Assembly: GCA_023101725.1 (NCBI GenBank) | Contig: JALJCO010000163.1 | Coordinates: 62,001 to 126,000, forward strand | Direction of reading: 5' to 3' | Length of the DNA: 64,000 nucleotides | Source: Atherinomorus stipes | Taxonomy: Eukaryota > Chordata > Actinopteri > Atheriniformes > Atherinidae | Shown here: piece by piece, positions 12,746-23,487 of the stretch | Numbering within the stretch: position 1 is the stretch's first letter | Layout: the number at the start of each line of letters is the position of its first letter | Program-made: the position numbers and the translations under genes | The notes under the pieces: model-generated | The model's input: only the letters and a program-made list of their open reading frames with translations | What the model was told of the DNA's origin: nothing | The model's database searches: none

Positions 12746-13148
12746 GTTTTATTTTTTAAATGACTGAGCGATGCAACTGCTTCAGCACACGACAATTTGA
12801 CCTGCATATGGCAGCAATTACATCTATCCAAAGGATATGAAAGCCGACACACTTCATTTCTGCTCCCGTACGTACCTAAATGGTGACGTCTGTATCATGC
12901 GGCACTGCCTTCATACTTCCATGCGTCTTCTGCGTTTCGATGTTTCATAAATCCTCAGACGACTGTCCAACGTTTTAAATCCAGATATTTGCGCTGCTTT
13001 CCGTGCGATGGAGGCGCCGCAAGATGACGCAACACACAAAACGCTGGGCAGATTAGTCTGTACAAGTAGTTATGTGTTGTATTAGTTTGTCGTCCTGTTG
13101 GCACATTGCTCAAATGGATATTCGAACTTATTCATATTATGTGTTACT

Positions 13149-13182
13149 TATAGAGCAAATAATTATAATTATTTGCTCTATA
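13149..13182. repeat. 34-bp perfect palindrome
   Basis: Each 17-base half reads TATAGAGCAAATAATTA on its own strand; there is no mismatch and no spacer. It is not flanked by family ends seen elsewhere in the window. Confidence 0.9.
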
Positions 13183-13270
13183 CGCTCCTGTTTACCTCTC
13201 CCTCTTCAAATCTTTAACCCCAGCTCTCTCTTTTCATTTTATTTCATGGCTTTCTTTGTCAGACTCTTTC
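13182..13270 (+). repeat. Direct duplication, copy 1 (copy 2 at 14023-14120)
   Basis: Starts ACGCTCCT and ends GTCAGACTCTTTC in both copies. They differ by a 9-base indel near the start and a handful of substitutions. The text is not a known transposon, so it looks like a small local duplication 750 bp apart. Confidence 0.85.
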
Positions 13271-14314
13271 AAACGTCATTTTGGACCGTCCCTACTCGGG
13301 ATGGAGGCGTCGGCTGGTCCCATCAGAGGCGGAGTTACAAGGCTGGAGTAGTTTCTTGCTGTTAAAGTAGACTTCGACCCTTTCCTTCCCACTGGGGAAG
13401 CTGTTGGCTCCATTCCTGTTATCCCGTCTTCTCCGTGACCTGCAGGAGTAGCTGCAGCCAGCCGGATGACTCAGGCTGACTTGTTTCTGTGTAGCAGCTC
13501 CACTTCCAGCTGACAAATGATTGTTTAGCATCACCCTTGCAGCTCAGCCTCTGACTGCAGTTCTTCTGTTCGTCTGCTGATTTACTGAGATTTGCTGACG
13601 GCTCTGCAGTAAACATCATCTCCACTTACTGGAAGTCTTTTCTTCTCGGTCCGGTTGTGCTTGGAAGTTGGATGCGTTTGGAGGAAGCCCTTTACCGTCC
13701 ATCCAACCCCCCCTTTCTGCACGTGTATTCTGTTTTTCTCATTAGACAGAAGGATAAATATTGGTGCACTCAGGGTCTATGTTATGATATCTTTATCTTT
13801 TGTGTATATATAGAAGATGTAGATGTAAGCTCTGCCTTTCATCTCACCCTCAATGCAGCGAGTCAAGTAGATTTTAGGGGGTTTATTTGACAACGGTGAT
13901 TTGTTGTGGAGTGGGGAGCAGTAAGTTTACCCAGAGAGAGTGCACTTTTCTACAAAATAAAGGAAGTAAATGAGAGGAAGCCTGTCATTTCGGTGGTTAC
14001 TCCTCTCTGATCTCCTCCCAAAACGCTCCTCTTCCGTCTGTTTACCTCTCCCTCATCAGATCTTTAACCCAAGCTCTCTCTTTTCATTTTATTACATGGC
14101 TTTCTTTGTCAGACTCTTTCTTGTAGTTGCTCTCCCTCCGTTTTTCCCTCCCATCCTTTTATAAACACGCATGACCTCAGTCTTCGTGTCTGCGGTGTAT
14201 TTTTACAGCCGCACCAGAGAGGGTGTGCTAATTGATATGGAAGTGGCTGAGTGGACGGTTTGGTGTTTTAATGATAAAGATGGATGTCGGATTGACCTGC
14301 GTGTTCTGTTTCAG

Positions 14315-14391
14315 ATGATAAGCCGGTCCAGGAGGAGGACTGGGTGGTGTGCCAGCATCCCGAGTGTCCTGACCGCCGGAGGGCCTCTAAG
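14315..14391 (+). CDS. plekhg5: plekhg5 coding exon a (N-terminal Cys/His motif, first half)
   Basis: The exon is bounded by a TTCTGTTTCAG acceptor and a GTAAGA donor. It is 77 nt: two bases completing a split codon, then 25 codons beginning DKPVQEEDWVVCQHPEC and ending RRRASK, leaving phase 0. The wording is nearly identical to the PLEKHG5 N-terminal extension I recall in mammals. It carries the first C-x4-C pair (CQHPEC) of a Cys/His-rich module completed by the next exon 40 kb downstream. The ATG at the exon edge is out of frame with the protein, so it is not the start codon; translation must begin in an unseen upstream exon, or at an internal Met in exon b for short isoforms. A TTTATAAA string lies at about 14158, but nothing else shows it is a promoter. 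Confidence 0.9.
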
Positions 14392-14714
14392 GTAAGACCC
14401 TTGAACTTAAAAGGCAACCTGATTTCTAATTAGTGATAGTCAGCAGTTTAGTGATAGAGGAGTAAGGATGAGAGTAGCAGGAGGCGGCTTGTAGCCTGTC
14501 GGCTTTTTTTTTCTTTTAAACGTGGCAAATTCCAGCTACTTTCCAAAAAATGTAAAATTTAGAAGACCGTCTAATGTGAGCAAGGATGTCCCGACCTTCT
14601 AAGTGACAAGTCTTCGACACGGAGAGCTCTGAAGACGCTGATGGGGGTGTTTTCTTTGGACTGAACAAATGTAGCAGTTTTTATGCTAAGCTAACCAGCT
14701 GCTGCCTGTGACGT

Positions 14715-14990
14715 AGAGATCGACTGAGACAGACTTTTGAGGGCCGATACCAATATTTTCTCATCAGCCTCAGCCAATGGTCAATACAACCTGCCGATAT
14801 TTGGGACCGATACTGCGTTTGACCTGAATATAATGGACACAATGAAAACTAATTTTTAAAATTTAAGATGAAAAAAACAAAGCACTAAAGAAACATTAAA
14901 CATGCAATATATGTCAAAATATATGCAAAAAAACAACAACAAAAAAACTGCTTCCTGTATAGATGCCTGCCTGTAAATCATGCCGAGGGA
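14715..14990. mobile_element. Degraded inverted-repeat element (GATATTTTCT...CAGCCTCAGCC family)
   Basis: Text such as GCCGATACCAATATTTTCTC, CATCAGCCTCAGCCAATGG and GCCGATATTTGGGACCGATA recurs at 44142 and 60585, and on the opposite strand at 37824-38752. It is AT-rich with ACAACAAAAA tracts at the end. Confidence 0.6.
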
Positions 14991-15010
14991 GGGTGTTGGC
15001 CAACATACCC

Positions 15011-15600
15011 TATATGGCCAAAAGTATTTGCTCGCCCATCCAAATTATGAGAATCAGGTGTTCCATCACTTCCATGTCCACAGGTGTATAAATGAAGCAG
15101 CTCGGCCTGCAGACTGTTTCTACAAATGTGTGAAAGAATGTGTCGCTCTCAGGAGCTCAGTGAATTCCAGCGTGGAACTGTGATAGGATGCCACCTGTGC
15201 AACAATCCAGTGGTGAAATTTCCTCCTAAATATTCCACAGTCAACTCTCAGCTGTGTTATGAGAACATAGAAGTGTTTGGGAACGACGGCAACTCAGCCA
15301 CGAAGTGGTCGGCCACGTAAACTGACGGAGCGGGTCAGAGATGCTGAAGCGCATAGTGAGAAGAGCAGAGTCAATCACTACAGACCTCCAAACTTCATGT
15401 GGCCTTCAGATCAGCTCCAGAACAGTGACAGAGAGCTTCATGGAATGGGTTTCCATGGTGATCAGGTGCATCCATCCATCACCAAGTGCAATGCAAAGCG
15501 TGGATGCAGTGGTGGAAAGCAGCCGCCACTGGACTCTAGAGCAGTGGAGGTGTTCTCTGGAGCGGTGAATCGCGCTTCTCCATGAGTCTGGGTTTGGCAG
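15011..15600 (+). pseudogene. Tc1-like transposase relic, N-terminal half
   Basis: The end TATATGGCCAAAAGTATT is a Tc1-type terminus. It is followed by translated fragments in shifting frames: ELSEFQRGTVIGCHL (first helix-turn-helix), TATQPRSGRPRKLTERV (the GRPR motif between the two DNA-binding helices), LKRIVRRAES with TTDLQTSCGLQISSRTV (second helix-turn-helix) and RHWTLEQW. At least two frameshifts and a downstream deletion destroy it. Catalytic acidic residues are not preserved in a readable frame. The copy at 62286 (minus strand) keeps the other end of the same family. Confidence 0.85.
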
Positions 15601-17545
15601 TCCGACTTTGTCGGACCACGTGAGGAGTTGCCCGAACTTTTGAGTTTTCATGGAATGACTAAAACTGGATTCATACTTGCGTCTGCGTCGCCGTAGCTGA
15701 GGCAAATGCGATGAGTGTGCATACTCGAGCGTAGGGTAAAAGCGTCATGCTACGGTTTAGTTTCCAGATCTACAGGCGGCGGGGGGGGGGGCTACTATCG
15801 ACCAGTAAACTCCACAGGGAGCAGTTTTTTTAGTGGTTCACTTCAGCTGACGTAAGCATTCCCTGTTTTAGAACAATAGCGGCCTGCATGCATTCATTCA
15901 GCTACAAGACCAAACATCCATCCAAACACACTCACCAATCACGAGAACTTCCGTTTGCGTAAGCAGGCAGCGACGGCTCGAAAAATGTGCATAAGGAATG
16001 CTGATGTGCCATCAAACGAGTCAGAAAAGCATATTTTTAAGCTGGAAAAGTTGCATTGTGGGTCTTTAAACTTGATTCTCTTCGCTTTGACCAATGAAGT
16101 TGGAATCATTGTAAATATGACCAGGTCCCCAGGGAGACCTGGACACGGACGAGGATGCCTGATCAGAATAACTCCCGGTGATCCTCTCAGCTCTGCAACC
16201 TCGCTGGACGATATTTGGCCTCTGTGTTGCATTACGTTGGTGTGAAAGGTGAAGCCAGAGCTGCTTTTCTTCTGTTAGGTGTTAAAAGGCCTGTGAGTCT
16301 TGGGGCTCTGTGTCTGGCCACCAGACTGTGAAATGAATTATTCCTTTGAAGCCGCTGCTTTCTGAAAAGTGGGAGTCTGGCCAGAGGACCAGGGAAAACC
16401 GCCATAGTGTCTGGTTTGTCGGTCAGTCTGGGTTGTGTTGGCTTGTCTGCTCTGCTCTGCCACCACAGCCGGGCATTAGACAGATTTTCTCACTGAATCG
16501 AGACGTTGTCTCCTGCTGTCCTCTTTGTGGAAACAATGGAGAGAGAAGATGTTGAATTTAGACGGCCCGTTGAGAGAGAGAAGGGACGGTTATATATAGT
16601 TTCTCTCCATGGAAACTGAATAATAAAGTGAGGAGAAAGAGACGAGCATTAGTGCTCAACCCTAAACTGCCTCTTTCACTGTTCCCTGAATTATTGAGGC
16701 TCAGAAATCCATGTGTCCTTCGATAGAAGTCCCTGTGGCGTTCATGTCCCTGCTCGTGAGACAAAGGATTTGTGTGAAGTGTGAATGAGGCAGAAGACCT
16801 TTCCTAGGTCCGGGTGGATGCCATTATGTAAGGGAGTTATGGGAGGATGCATATCTGTGACAGACGGAGGGAAAGATACTGCAGATACCATCACAGTCCA
16901 TCTTTTTACCCATCGGGGATGTGAAGACACAAAGTTCTCATTCGTTCAACTTTACAAGTTTGAACTTTGACCAAACATCAGATCCGTCTTATTCTAGTTT
17001 CTGATAACAATCAATACTCTTTCAGTGTGTGTTCCACTTGTTTCCCGTGTTCCATCCTCCTGTTTTTACCGTACATAGATCCATAATTAAATCCATAATG
17101 TAAAAGTATGCTGTAACAAGAATTTCCCAGCTTTATAATGATGTCTGCATTACTGTACAAAATTCTTCATCCACCCTTTGACGTCTTTGTTTTACTGCCA
17201 GTCAGACTTTCTGGTAATCTTTGAAGGTGATGTTGAGCAATGTTTCTTCAGGCTTTGAGGGCTTTCCAAAGTTTTCCTTTGGATATCTGCTTTTTTTTTT
17301 TTTAAATAACTTGTTCTCAGTCCAGTTCTTGTACTTGACCATTTTAACCTATGAGGTATTAAAGCATAGAGAGGACAGTGTTGTATCTAACAGATAATCA
17401 GAGTTCATCTTAAACTGTATCTTAGCTAGAAATGAGCCGACTGTTGCTATGCTGGTCATTAACCCAAAACCATAACCCAAGAAATAATAAGCAGAAAACT
17501 CTAGTTCCTGGAATCTAAAGTCTTTATTAGCCTCTTTAACAAAAT
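15601..17545. other. Intronic DNA, nothing recognised
   Basis: Includes a C/G run at 15780-15790 and moderately GC-rich stretches. The open frames (for example 15939-16245 on both strands) overlap and match nothing. Confidence 0.5.
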
Positions 17546-18051
17546 GTAAAAAAAAAAAAAAAAAAAAAAAAAAGCGTGTGTACCATTCATTAGTATGGAA
17601 GAGTATTGGGTCCACTGAAGGTAAAACAAATAAGTTCTGCGAAAAAAGTCACAATTCTGACTTTCTTCCACAGCATCTCAGAATTCAGACTGAATTATGA
17701 GATTTAAAAAATGGGGGTAGAATTTTTTTTTTATAACTTCTGGAAAAACTCTGAATGTTGACTTTTTTTTTTTTACAGATATTTGAAAAAACAAACAAAC
17801 AAAAAAACAAATCCAGAAAGCTTTATTTTCTTATGTTCTGGAAAAAAAAGTCAGAATTTGGACTTTTTTTTCCACCAGATATATATATTTTTAAAAAAAA
17901 TCTGAATTGTGAATCCCCCCAAAACATAGAAAATATCAGATTTTTATTTTTAATTCCAAAAAAAAAAAATTTAAATTAGAATTTTGATTCCCCCCCCAGA
18001 TATTATATATGTGTGTGTGTGTGTAATGTGTGTATATGTGTGTGTACATAT

Positions 18052-18126
<75 letters not shown>

Positions 18127-18330
18127 TTTTGGAAAAAAGTCAGTTTTTTTTTCTTGAACATAAAAAAATATTTTTAAAAAAACAAACAACTTTAATTCTT
18201 AATTTTGAAAGCATTTTTAAATAATTTTTTTCTTCATTTCCGAAAAAAAGCCAGAATTCTATTTTCTCAGAATTCTGAGATTAATTTCAGAATTCTGACT
18301 TTTTGTCAGAACTCTTTTGTTTTTTTCTTC
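17546..18330. repeat. Degenerate AGTCAGAATTCTGACTT palindromic tandem repeat with poly-A and (TA)n
   Basis: A poly-A run lies at about 17549-17573. It is followed by imperfect units of AGTCAGAATTCTGACTT separated by poly-A/T (about 17640-18310). Within it is a microsatellite block: (GT)n at about 18010-18025 and (TA)n at about 18047-18122. Confidence 0.75.
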
Positions 18331-18463
18331 AGGGACAATAATACTGTACCGAACATTAGCACATTATATGTCAGAATTATTGCAGAACTAGTGAAGATGT
18401 GTCCAGCAAGGTTTTGAGCATGAAGTTATGCATTAGGTCTGAAACTGATACGATGATAGGTGG

Positions 18464-18620
18464 TTGCCCAAGTCCAGTCCTTGAGAGCAACTATCCTGCA
18501 CATTTTAGTAGCATCCAACACACCTGAATCAAACAAATGGCTCGTTACCAGCCTCTGCAGAGCTGAATGACATGCAGATGAGGGAATTAGCCATATGATT
18601 TCGGTGTGCTGCAGGGTGGA
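18464..18620. mobile_element. Half of a hAT-like MITE (22107 family)
   Basis: Contains the family phrases CCAAGTCCAGTCCTTGAGAG, CACACCTGAATCAAACAAAT and GGCTCGTTACCAGC seen in the complete element at 22107. The right terminal inverted repeat is missing. Confidence 0.7.
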
Positions 18621-20323
18621 ACTGAAATCTTAAGTTTCTGGAGAGCTGCTGGTTAAAAAGCGATCCCATCTGCAGGGCTCGTCCCAGACAGGCCGTCAGT
18701 CCATGGCAGGGCCACGCAGAGACAACCCGCCACTCACTCGCTCCTGCTGAGAATCTAAGTAACCACCCTAAACATGCATGTCTTCTGATTGTGATAAGAA
18801 GCTGGAGGACCCAAAGAGAACCCATACAGGCCCGGGAGAACCTGCAGTCTCCACACAGAGGCCCCAGCTGGGGGCCCAACCAGGAAGCATCCTGCAGCCC
18901 AGAACTGGAGAAGCTCTTTGACGGTCATAACGCAGCTATAAGGAAGCTGTTTTTAAATCCGTCACGACGGATGACACACAAACGGAAATGACAACGTTTA
19001 GGAAATAAATCACTGACGTACAAAGTGAGTAAAAACGTAGATGAATGAGGTTTGGGGATCAGTTTGGGCTTGTTCAGAGGGACGAGGAGGCTGCCGGGGC
19101 TTTCTGGAGCTAAATCTCTGAAACAGAACCCTGTCCTGCTGGTCTCAGGGTTCTGAGAGGCGGCTCTTTATTTGGCTGTGAGTAAAGGAGGATTATCCCG
19201 AAACAACCTGCTAACTCTGGTCCTCTTTCAACTCTGTCCTTCCAGTAAAAGATGATGATTGAATCTCTTTCATGCACATTCATTTAAGTGATGAACAGTG
19301 TAACGCAAAACATTCATTCCCAGAGCTGAAAGCCTCTGATTGAGGTGAATTCTGCTCTAGATTTTATTTAGAATGTGTTTCGCTGCTGATCAGCAGGAAG
19401 AGAAAAATCCCTGTTACATCTTCTTGATTCACAGATGAGCCCAATAAAACAAACGAGACATTTTTATGGACACTTCGGCTCTGCAGCAACCCCACACTGA
19501 AATAAATGACCTGTCCGAACCACGAGCATTTCTCACCTCTAACTAAACAACGCTGCCCATCTGTAAAGATGCTTTCAGCTCTCCGACCTCACACTGTTGC
19601 ATCATGACTGATGAGCTGTTGCTGTTTCACACCGCAGTGGTCCTGTCTGATCCAGGAAAGAGAGGATATTCTCAGATATCATCATCTTTGACAAAGCTTA
19701 GTCACAATAGTTTCATTGTTGCCATAAAAAATATAGTTTTTTAACATTATTGTGTAAGAATGTAAGATTTCTTGATCTTAGTTGTCATTCTGTAGAGTTT
19801 TGTAGCAGTTGCTTAACAGCCCCCCGCGTGTCGCCTGTTGCAGGCTTCAAACAGCAGGGGGCAGCGTCATGGCAACCCTGACCTCCAGCACTCCTCTGCT
19901 GTTTATGCTTCTCATGAGCTCGCTCAATCTGTGAGAGGCACATTTCTGGAAAGAATCTGACATAAATATCCCTGGACGTTCACCCTCTCCACCCACTGCA
20001 CATCAAAGCCGCCTTCACTCCAAAAAGATGAGAAATAAAAATCTACTTTTTATATATTTCTTTGAGTTTTTTAAAAGTGCTTGGACTGGTCTCTTTGATA
20101 TAGCGGCTTGGCAACGGGACACAGAGCAGACACAAACACATGCAGACAGACAGACGGTCTTAGGCCGGTCCTGCGCTGCATTTAAAGCCTTTTATTTCCA
20201 GACAGGCCTGCTTGGAGGCGTCTGCTCCCATATATCAGCTCCCTGTGGGACGACGTCTCTTCCCGTTGCAGCACGACTGCCTGGGACCTTGATGACTTCA
20301 CCTGAACCGTGATTTAATGAATC
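18621..20323. other. Intronic DNA; short dispersed-repeat text at about 18780-18905
   Basis: AGCTGGAGGACCCAAAGAG and GGGAGAACCTGCAGTCTCCA resemble a repeat phrase common in fish genomes. The rest appears unique. Confidence 0.45.
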
Positions 20324-20331
20324 CTCCCAGG

Positions 20332-20730
20332 TAGGGCTGGACAATTAATCGAATTTTAATCGTGATTTCAATTTTGCCTTTTCACAATCACAAAATCACT
20401 GTAATCGAAGAAAAACAATTAATCCTGAAGTGAACAGATTGGTGGAATTATAGGAAGCAAACTGCAGGGAGTATAGAACAGGAATGTATGTAGACTTAGT
20501 ATTAATTTTTTATTGCTATTATTATATTGAATAGTATTCTTATCTTACTCCTTTACTTGTTTCTAATTTATTTTCGGTTTAATATTGTTTTAAGTCATAT
20601 TTCAAGTTGAGTTATGTGGTTCAATAGACACTTTTTATAAAATCAATGAGTAATCGTGTATATTAATCGTGATTTCAATATCAGTCAAAATAATCGTGAT
20701 TAGAATTTTTTCCATAATCGTCCAGCCCTA
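20332..20730. mobile_element. hAT-like MITE, TAGGGCTGGAC ends, 8-bp TSD CTCCCAGG
   Basis: The 399-bp element has inverted ends TAGGGCTGGAC and GTCCAGCCCTA. Perfect CTCCCAGG copies lie at 20324-20331 and 20731-20738. ATTAATCG / AATCGTGATT text repeats near both ends. Confidence 0.88.
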
Positions 20731-20738
20731 CTCCCAGG

Positions 20739-21523
20739 TGTCACCTCGTATTTGTGCTGCTGTAGCTCAGCTCTGACACCTTGTTGCACAACTATGACTG
20801 GTGGATTACCCAACACGTTTCCCAGAGTTTTCCTGGGATGTTTGGATACTTTAGGTTTCTTAATTAAGTTGGATTTTCCAGCTGTTTCAGTATAAATTTC
20901 AGTCCAGAGTTGTTTCTTTGCTAAAATGGTCGGATTCATTTCAGATCACGCTGCTCAGCAGCCGCTGCTAGTCTGAGCTTGCTCCCGCATAGAGAGGAGC
21001 TCATTACCACCCCCGTTTTCTTCTCCCCCCCTCAGTCTCTTTTTCCTCCCTCATTTTGGACAAGACCAGACAAGATAACTGGAAAGGTGTGGGTTGCCTT
21101 GGTGACAAACGATTCCTGCTCCAAACACCTGGAGGCCCAGGGGTTTGATGAAGAAAGTGAGGATTTGGCAGTCAGAGATGAGGAAACGTGTCAGTCAGCT
21201 GCTTCACACGTTTCCATCCGTGTGGGTTTCACTTTATACAGCAGGAAAAAAACACGGAGGGAAATTCCAAGAAACGTTTACTATGAAACTGAGCCGGAAA
21301 AGTTAGAGTTTTTTTTTTATTTTATTTTTTGTTACTTTTTATTCAACCAGGTGAGACCTGACATCACTGTAACAAGGTGGTTCAACAGCAGTTACAATAC
21401 AATAAACAAAGATGTGCTCTCATTTCACATAGTATAACAGAAATGATACATGGCATGCGTGTAGTTCAGAACAGTTCAAGTTTATTCATGAAGCACAGTT
21501 GACAAAAATGAAATGCCAAAACA
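20739..21523. other. Intronic DNA with a retroelement-tail-like patch
   Basis: TTTATTCAACCAGGTGAGACC (about 21339-21359) resembles the 3' end repeat 'TTTATTTAACCAGG' common in fish, also seen near 44290. Otherwise nothing was recognised. Confidence 0.4.
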
Positions 21524-21531
21524 CAAATTTC

Positions 21532-22077
21532 TAGGGATGCACCGAAAATTCAGCCACCGAACGTTTTCATCCGAAAATGACCAAAATGTGCATTTTTGGT
21601 TTTCGGCCGAAAGACATGAATCACCGACGCAACGCGGCCGAAACTTGTGATGACACGGCAAACGGCATCCAGAACGCAACTTCTGCACTTGTTTTTATCC
21701 GAAAACATATTTAATTTCAGTCTTTCAGCAGCCAGTCCGTTATCAGCCTGGAGATTAGTATTTGTTGTTGTAGTACTACAGAGAAAAATTTAAAAGGCAG
21801 TATGTAATGTACATGAGTGGGGTCAAACTAAATATTTTATTTAGAATTTTTATTAATATTGTGTATTGCTGTAATGTCAGTGGGAAATAAATATTTTGAC
21901 ATGTTTGTAATTGATTATTGCAATGCCTTGATTTTTGTGAGGTTAGTACACATCGTTGCCAAAAATGCCATGGTTCTAATAAGTGACATAATAATTTCTT
22001 TCGGTTTTTGGACTAGGTTTGCTCTTTTTTTTTTTTTTTTAGTTTCGGTCAAGAATTTTGATTTCGGTGCATCCCTA
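21532..22077. mobile_element. hAT-like element, TAGGGATGCACCGAAA ends, TSD CAAATTTC
   Basis: The 546-bp element has TAGGGATGCACCGAAA at the left and TTTCGGTGCATCCCTA at the right (perfect inverse). Perfect 8-bp CAAATTTC lies at 21524-21531 and 22078-22085. The interior is rich in TTTCGGCCGAAA-like text and has a poly-T run at about 22025-22040. Confidence 0.9.
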
Positions 22078-22106
22078 CAAATTTCAACAATAGCAAAAAT
22101 CCAATC

Positions 22107-22329
22107 CAAGGGCGCCCGAGTCCAGTCCTCCAGAGCGTTTATCCTACACATTTTGGTTGCATCCCTTCTCTAACTCACCTGAATCAAATAAGTGGCTCGT
22201 TACCAGCTTCTGCAGAGCTGAATGACGTGTGCATGGGGGGATTAGCCATTTGATTCAGGTGTGTTGGAGAGGGTATGTTCTAAAAATTGCAGAATAGTAG
22301 CTCTCGAGGACCGGACTCGGGCACCCCTG
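22107..22329. mobile_element. hAT-like MITE, CAGGGGTGCCCGAGTCC ends
   Basis: The 223-bp element has CAAGGGCGCCCGAGTCC at the left and, on the other strand, CAGGGGTGCCCGAGTCC at the right. The flanks ATCCAATC / ATCCAGTC form an 8-bp TSD with one change. It sits 21 bp after the preceding hAT-like element. Confidence 0.85.
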
Positions 22330-23188
22330 ATCCAGTCCACTTTATTTACAGCACATTTTACAAACAAAGCGTTTCCAAAGTGCTGCTCATGTTCATAAAC
22401 TATAAAGAAGAGTTTGAAACTCAAATGACTAATAGATGTAGAAATGACAAAACACTTATGATAAAATAAATGAATTAATAAGTCAAATAAAAACCACAAT
22501 AAAACAAAATAAAAACCTATAAAAGAATGGTAAACAGACTAAAATAAATAAATAAAACCACACAACTCTGCCTGAGTTGTGTGGTTTTATTTAACAGCCA
22601 GACAATAAAAGTGGGTCTTAAAGCCGCTATAGAAGATGTTTCAGCATTTTAGAAAGCAGAGACTGTTAGCCAAGTTTTGCTAGATTCACATCTCCTTCCT
22701 CCGTCCACTGAATAACGTGCACGAGCCACTCCGTGTTTAGCAGACGGCAGCTACAGATACTCCATGTCACAAACACGGGTAAACAGAATGTCGTTGTGCG
22801 AACGTCGCTAACTGCTAGCAGACTGATGTTAGCTACCTGCTGTAAACGTCAGACGACTGCGCAGCTTCCGGCACACAGCATTACACTCACCAACCAATCA
22901 CTCTCATTGATCAGTCTCACCTATTACCCGTTGAACTGACCGTCAATCACTCTTACTGTCACGTAAAAGTGATTAACAAGCCAGTAGACAAATGATAAAG
23001 TTAAGGAACGCAGCAATGATTGGCAGATGTTTTTCAGTCCCATTACTTTCACAGCTGATATCGAATAATATTCATATATTTAAAGCTTTTAATTAATCAT
23101 AGTGTATGGGGTAGAGAACCCAATTTTACCGAATATTGCAAAAATTGTTGTATATCGCCTTTAAGACTCACTTTTATTCAATTCAACT
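22330..23188. other. Intronic DNA with a 20-bp-stem hairpin
   Basis: The hairpin at 22549-22593 is described separately. The text 22335-22400 (CACTTTATTTACAGCACATT) looks like a retroelement tail. Otherwise unique. Confidence 0.45.
22549..22593. repeat. Perfect 20-bp-stem hairpin with 5-nt loop
   Basis: Arms 22549-22568 and 22574-22593 are exact inverse copies (core AAAACCACACAACTC), with loop TGCCT. The left arm follows an AAATAAATAAAA run. Confidence 0.88.
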
Positions 23189-23196
23189 ATTCGACT

Positions 23197-23394
23197 CAGG
23201 GATGGGCAACTCCGGTCCTCGAGGGCCGGCATTCTGCAGGTAATAGCAGGCTGCAACACACCTGACTCCAATCAATGGGTGATTGTGAAGAGTTTGATGT
23301 GAAGCTCTGCACAGGTCACAAGGTCCTTTACCACAGGGAAATGTCTAATATCTGTAGGATGCCGGCCCTCGAGGACCAGAGTTGCCCATCCCTG
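23197..23394. mobile_element. hAT-like MITE, CAGGGATGGGCAACTC ends, perfect TSD ATTCGACT
   Basis: The 198-bp element has 36-bp terminal inverted repeats that differ at one base. ATTCGACT lies at 23189-23196 and 23395-23402. It appears inserted in another degraded repeat whose right end (CCGATACCCAGCCCTA) is at about 23472-23487. Confidence 0.92.
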
Positions 23395-23487
23395 ATTCGA
23401 CTTATTGAATGGAACTGATATTGAATGGCAACCCAAAGGATTGAATTCGATTTGAATCATGAGTTTCTGACCGATACCCAGCCCTAG

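Larger units (their letters stand above)
12746..14314. other. Region just upstream of plekhg5 exon a with a palindrome and a local duplication
   Basis: Mostly unique, CpG-containing DNA. A 34-bp perfect palindrome (13149-13182) abuts an 89-bp segment (13182-13270) that is repeated at 14023-14120. A TTTATAAA string lies at about 14158. No coding exon of plekhg5 was recognised here. Confidence 0.5.

Noticed and set aside
14158..14165. TATA-box promoter for plekhg5
   Set aside because: A lone TTTATAAA without other core-promoter evidence, and exon a begins with a splice acceptor, so no start site can be assigned here.
14171..14395. Open frame running into plekhg5 exon a
   Set aside because: It reads the exon in a different frame from the conserved protein, so it is not an N-terminal extension.
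15277..15585. Functional transposase gene
   Set aside because: Tc1 motifs occur in shifting frames with stops and a missing catalytic region; annotated as a pseudogene.
18030..18224. Ile/Tyr-repeat open frames on both strands
   Set aside because: Artefact of the (TA)n microsatellite.
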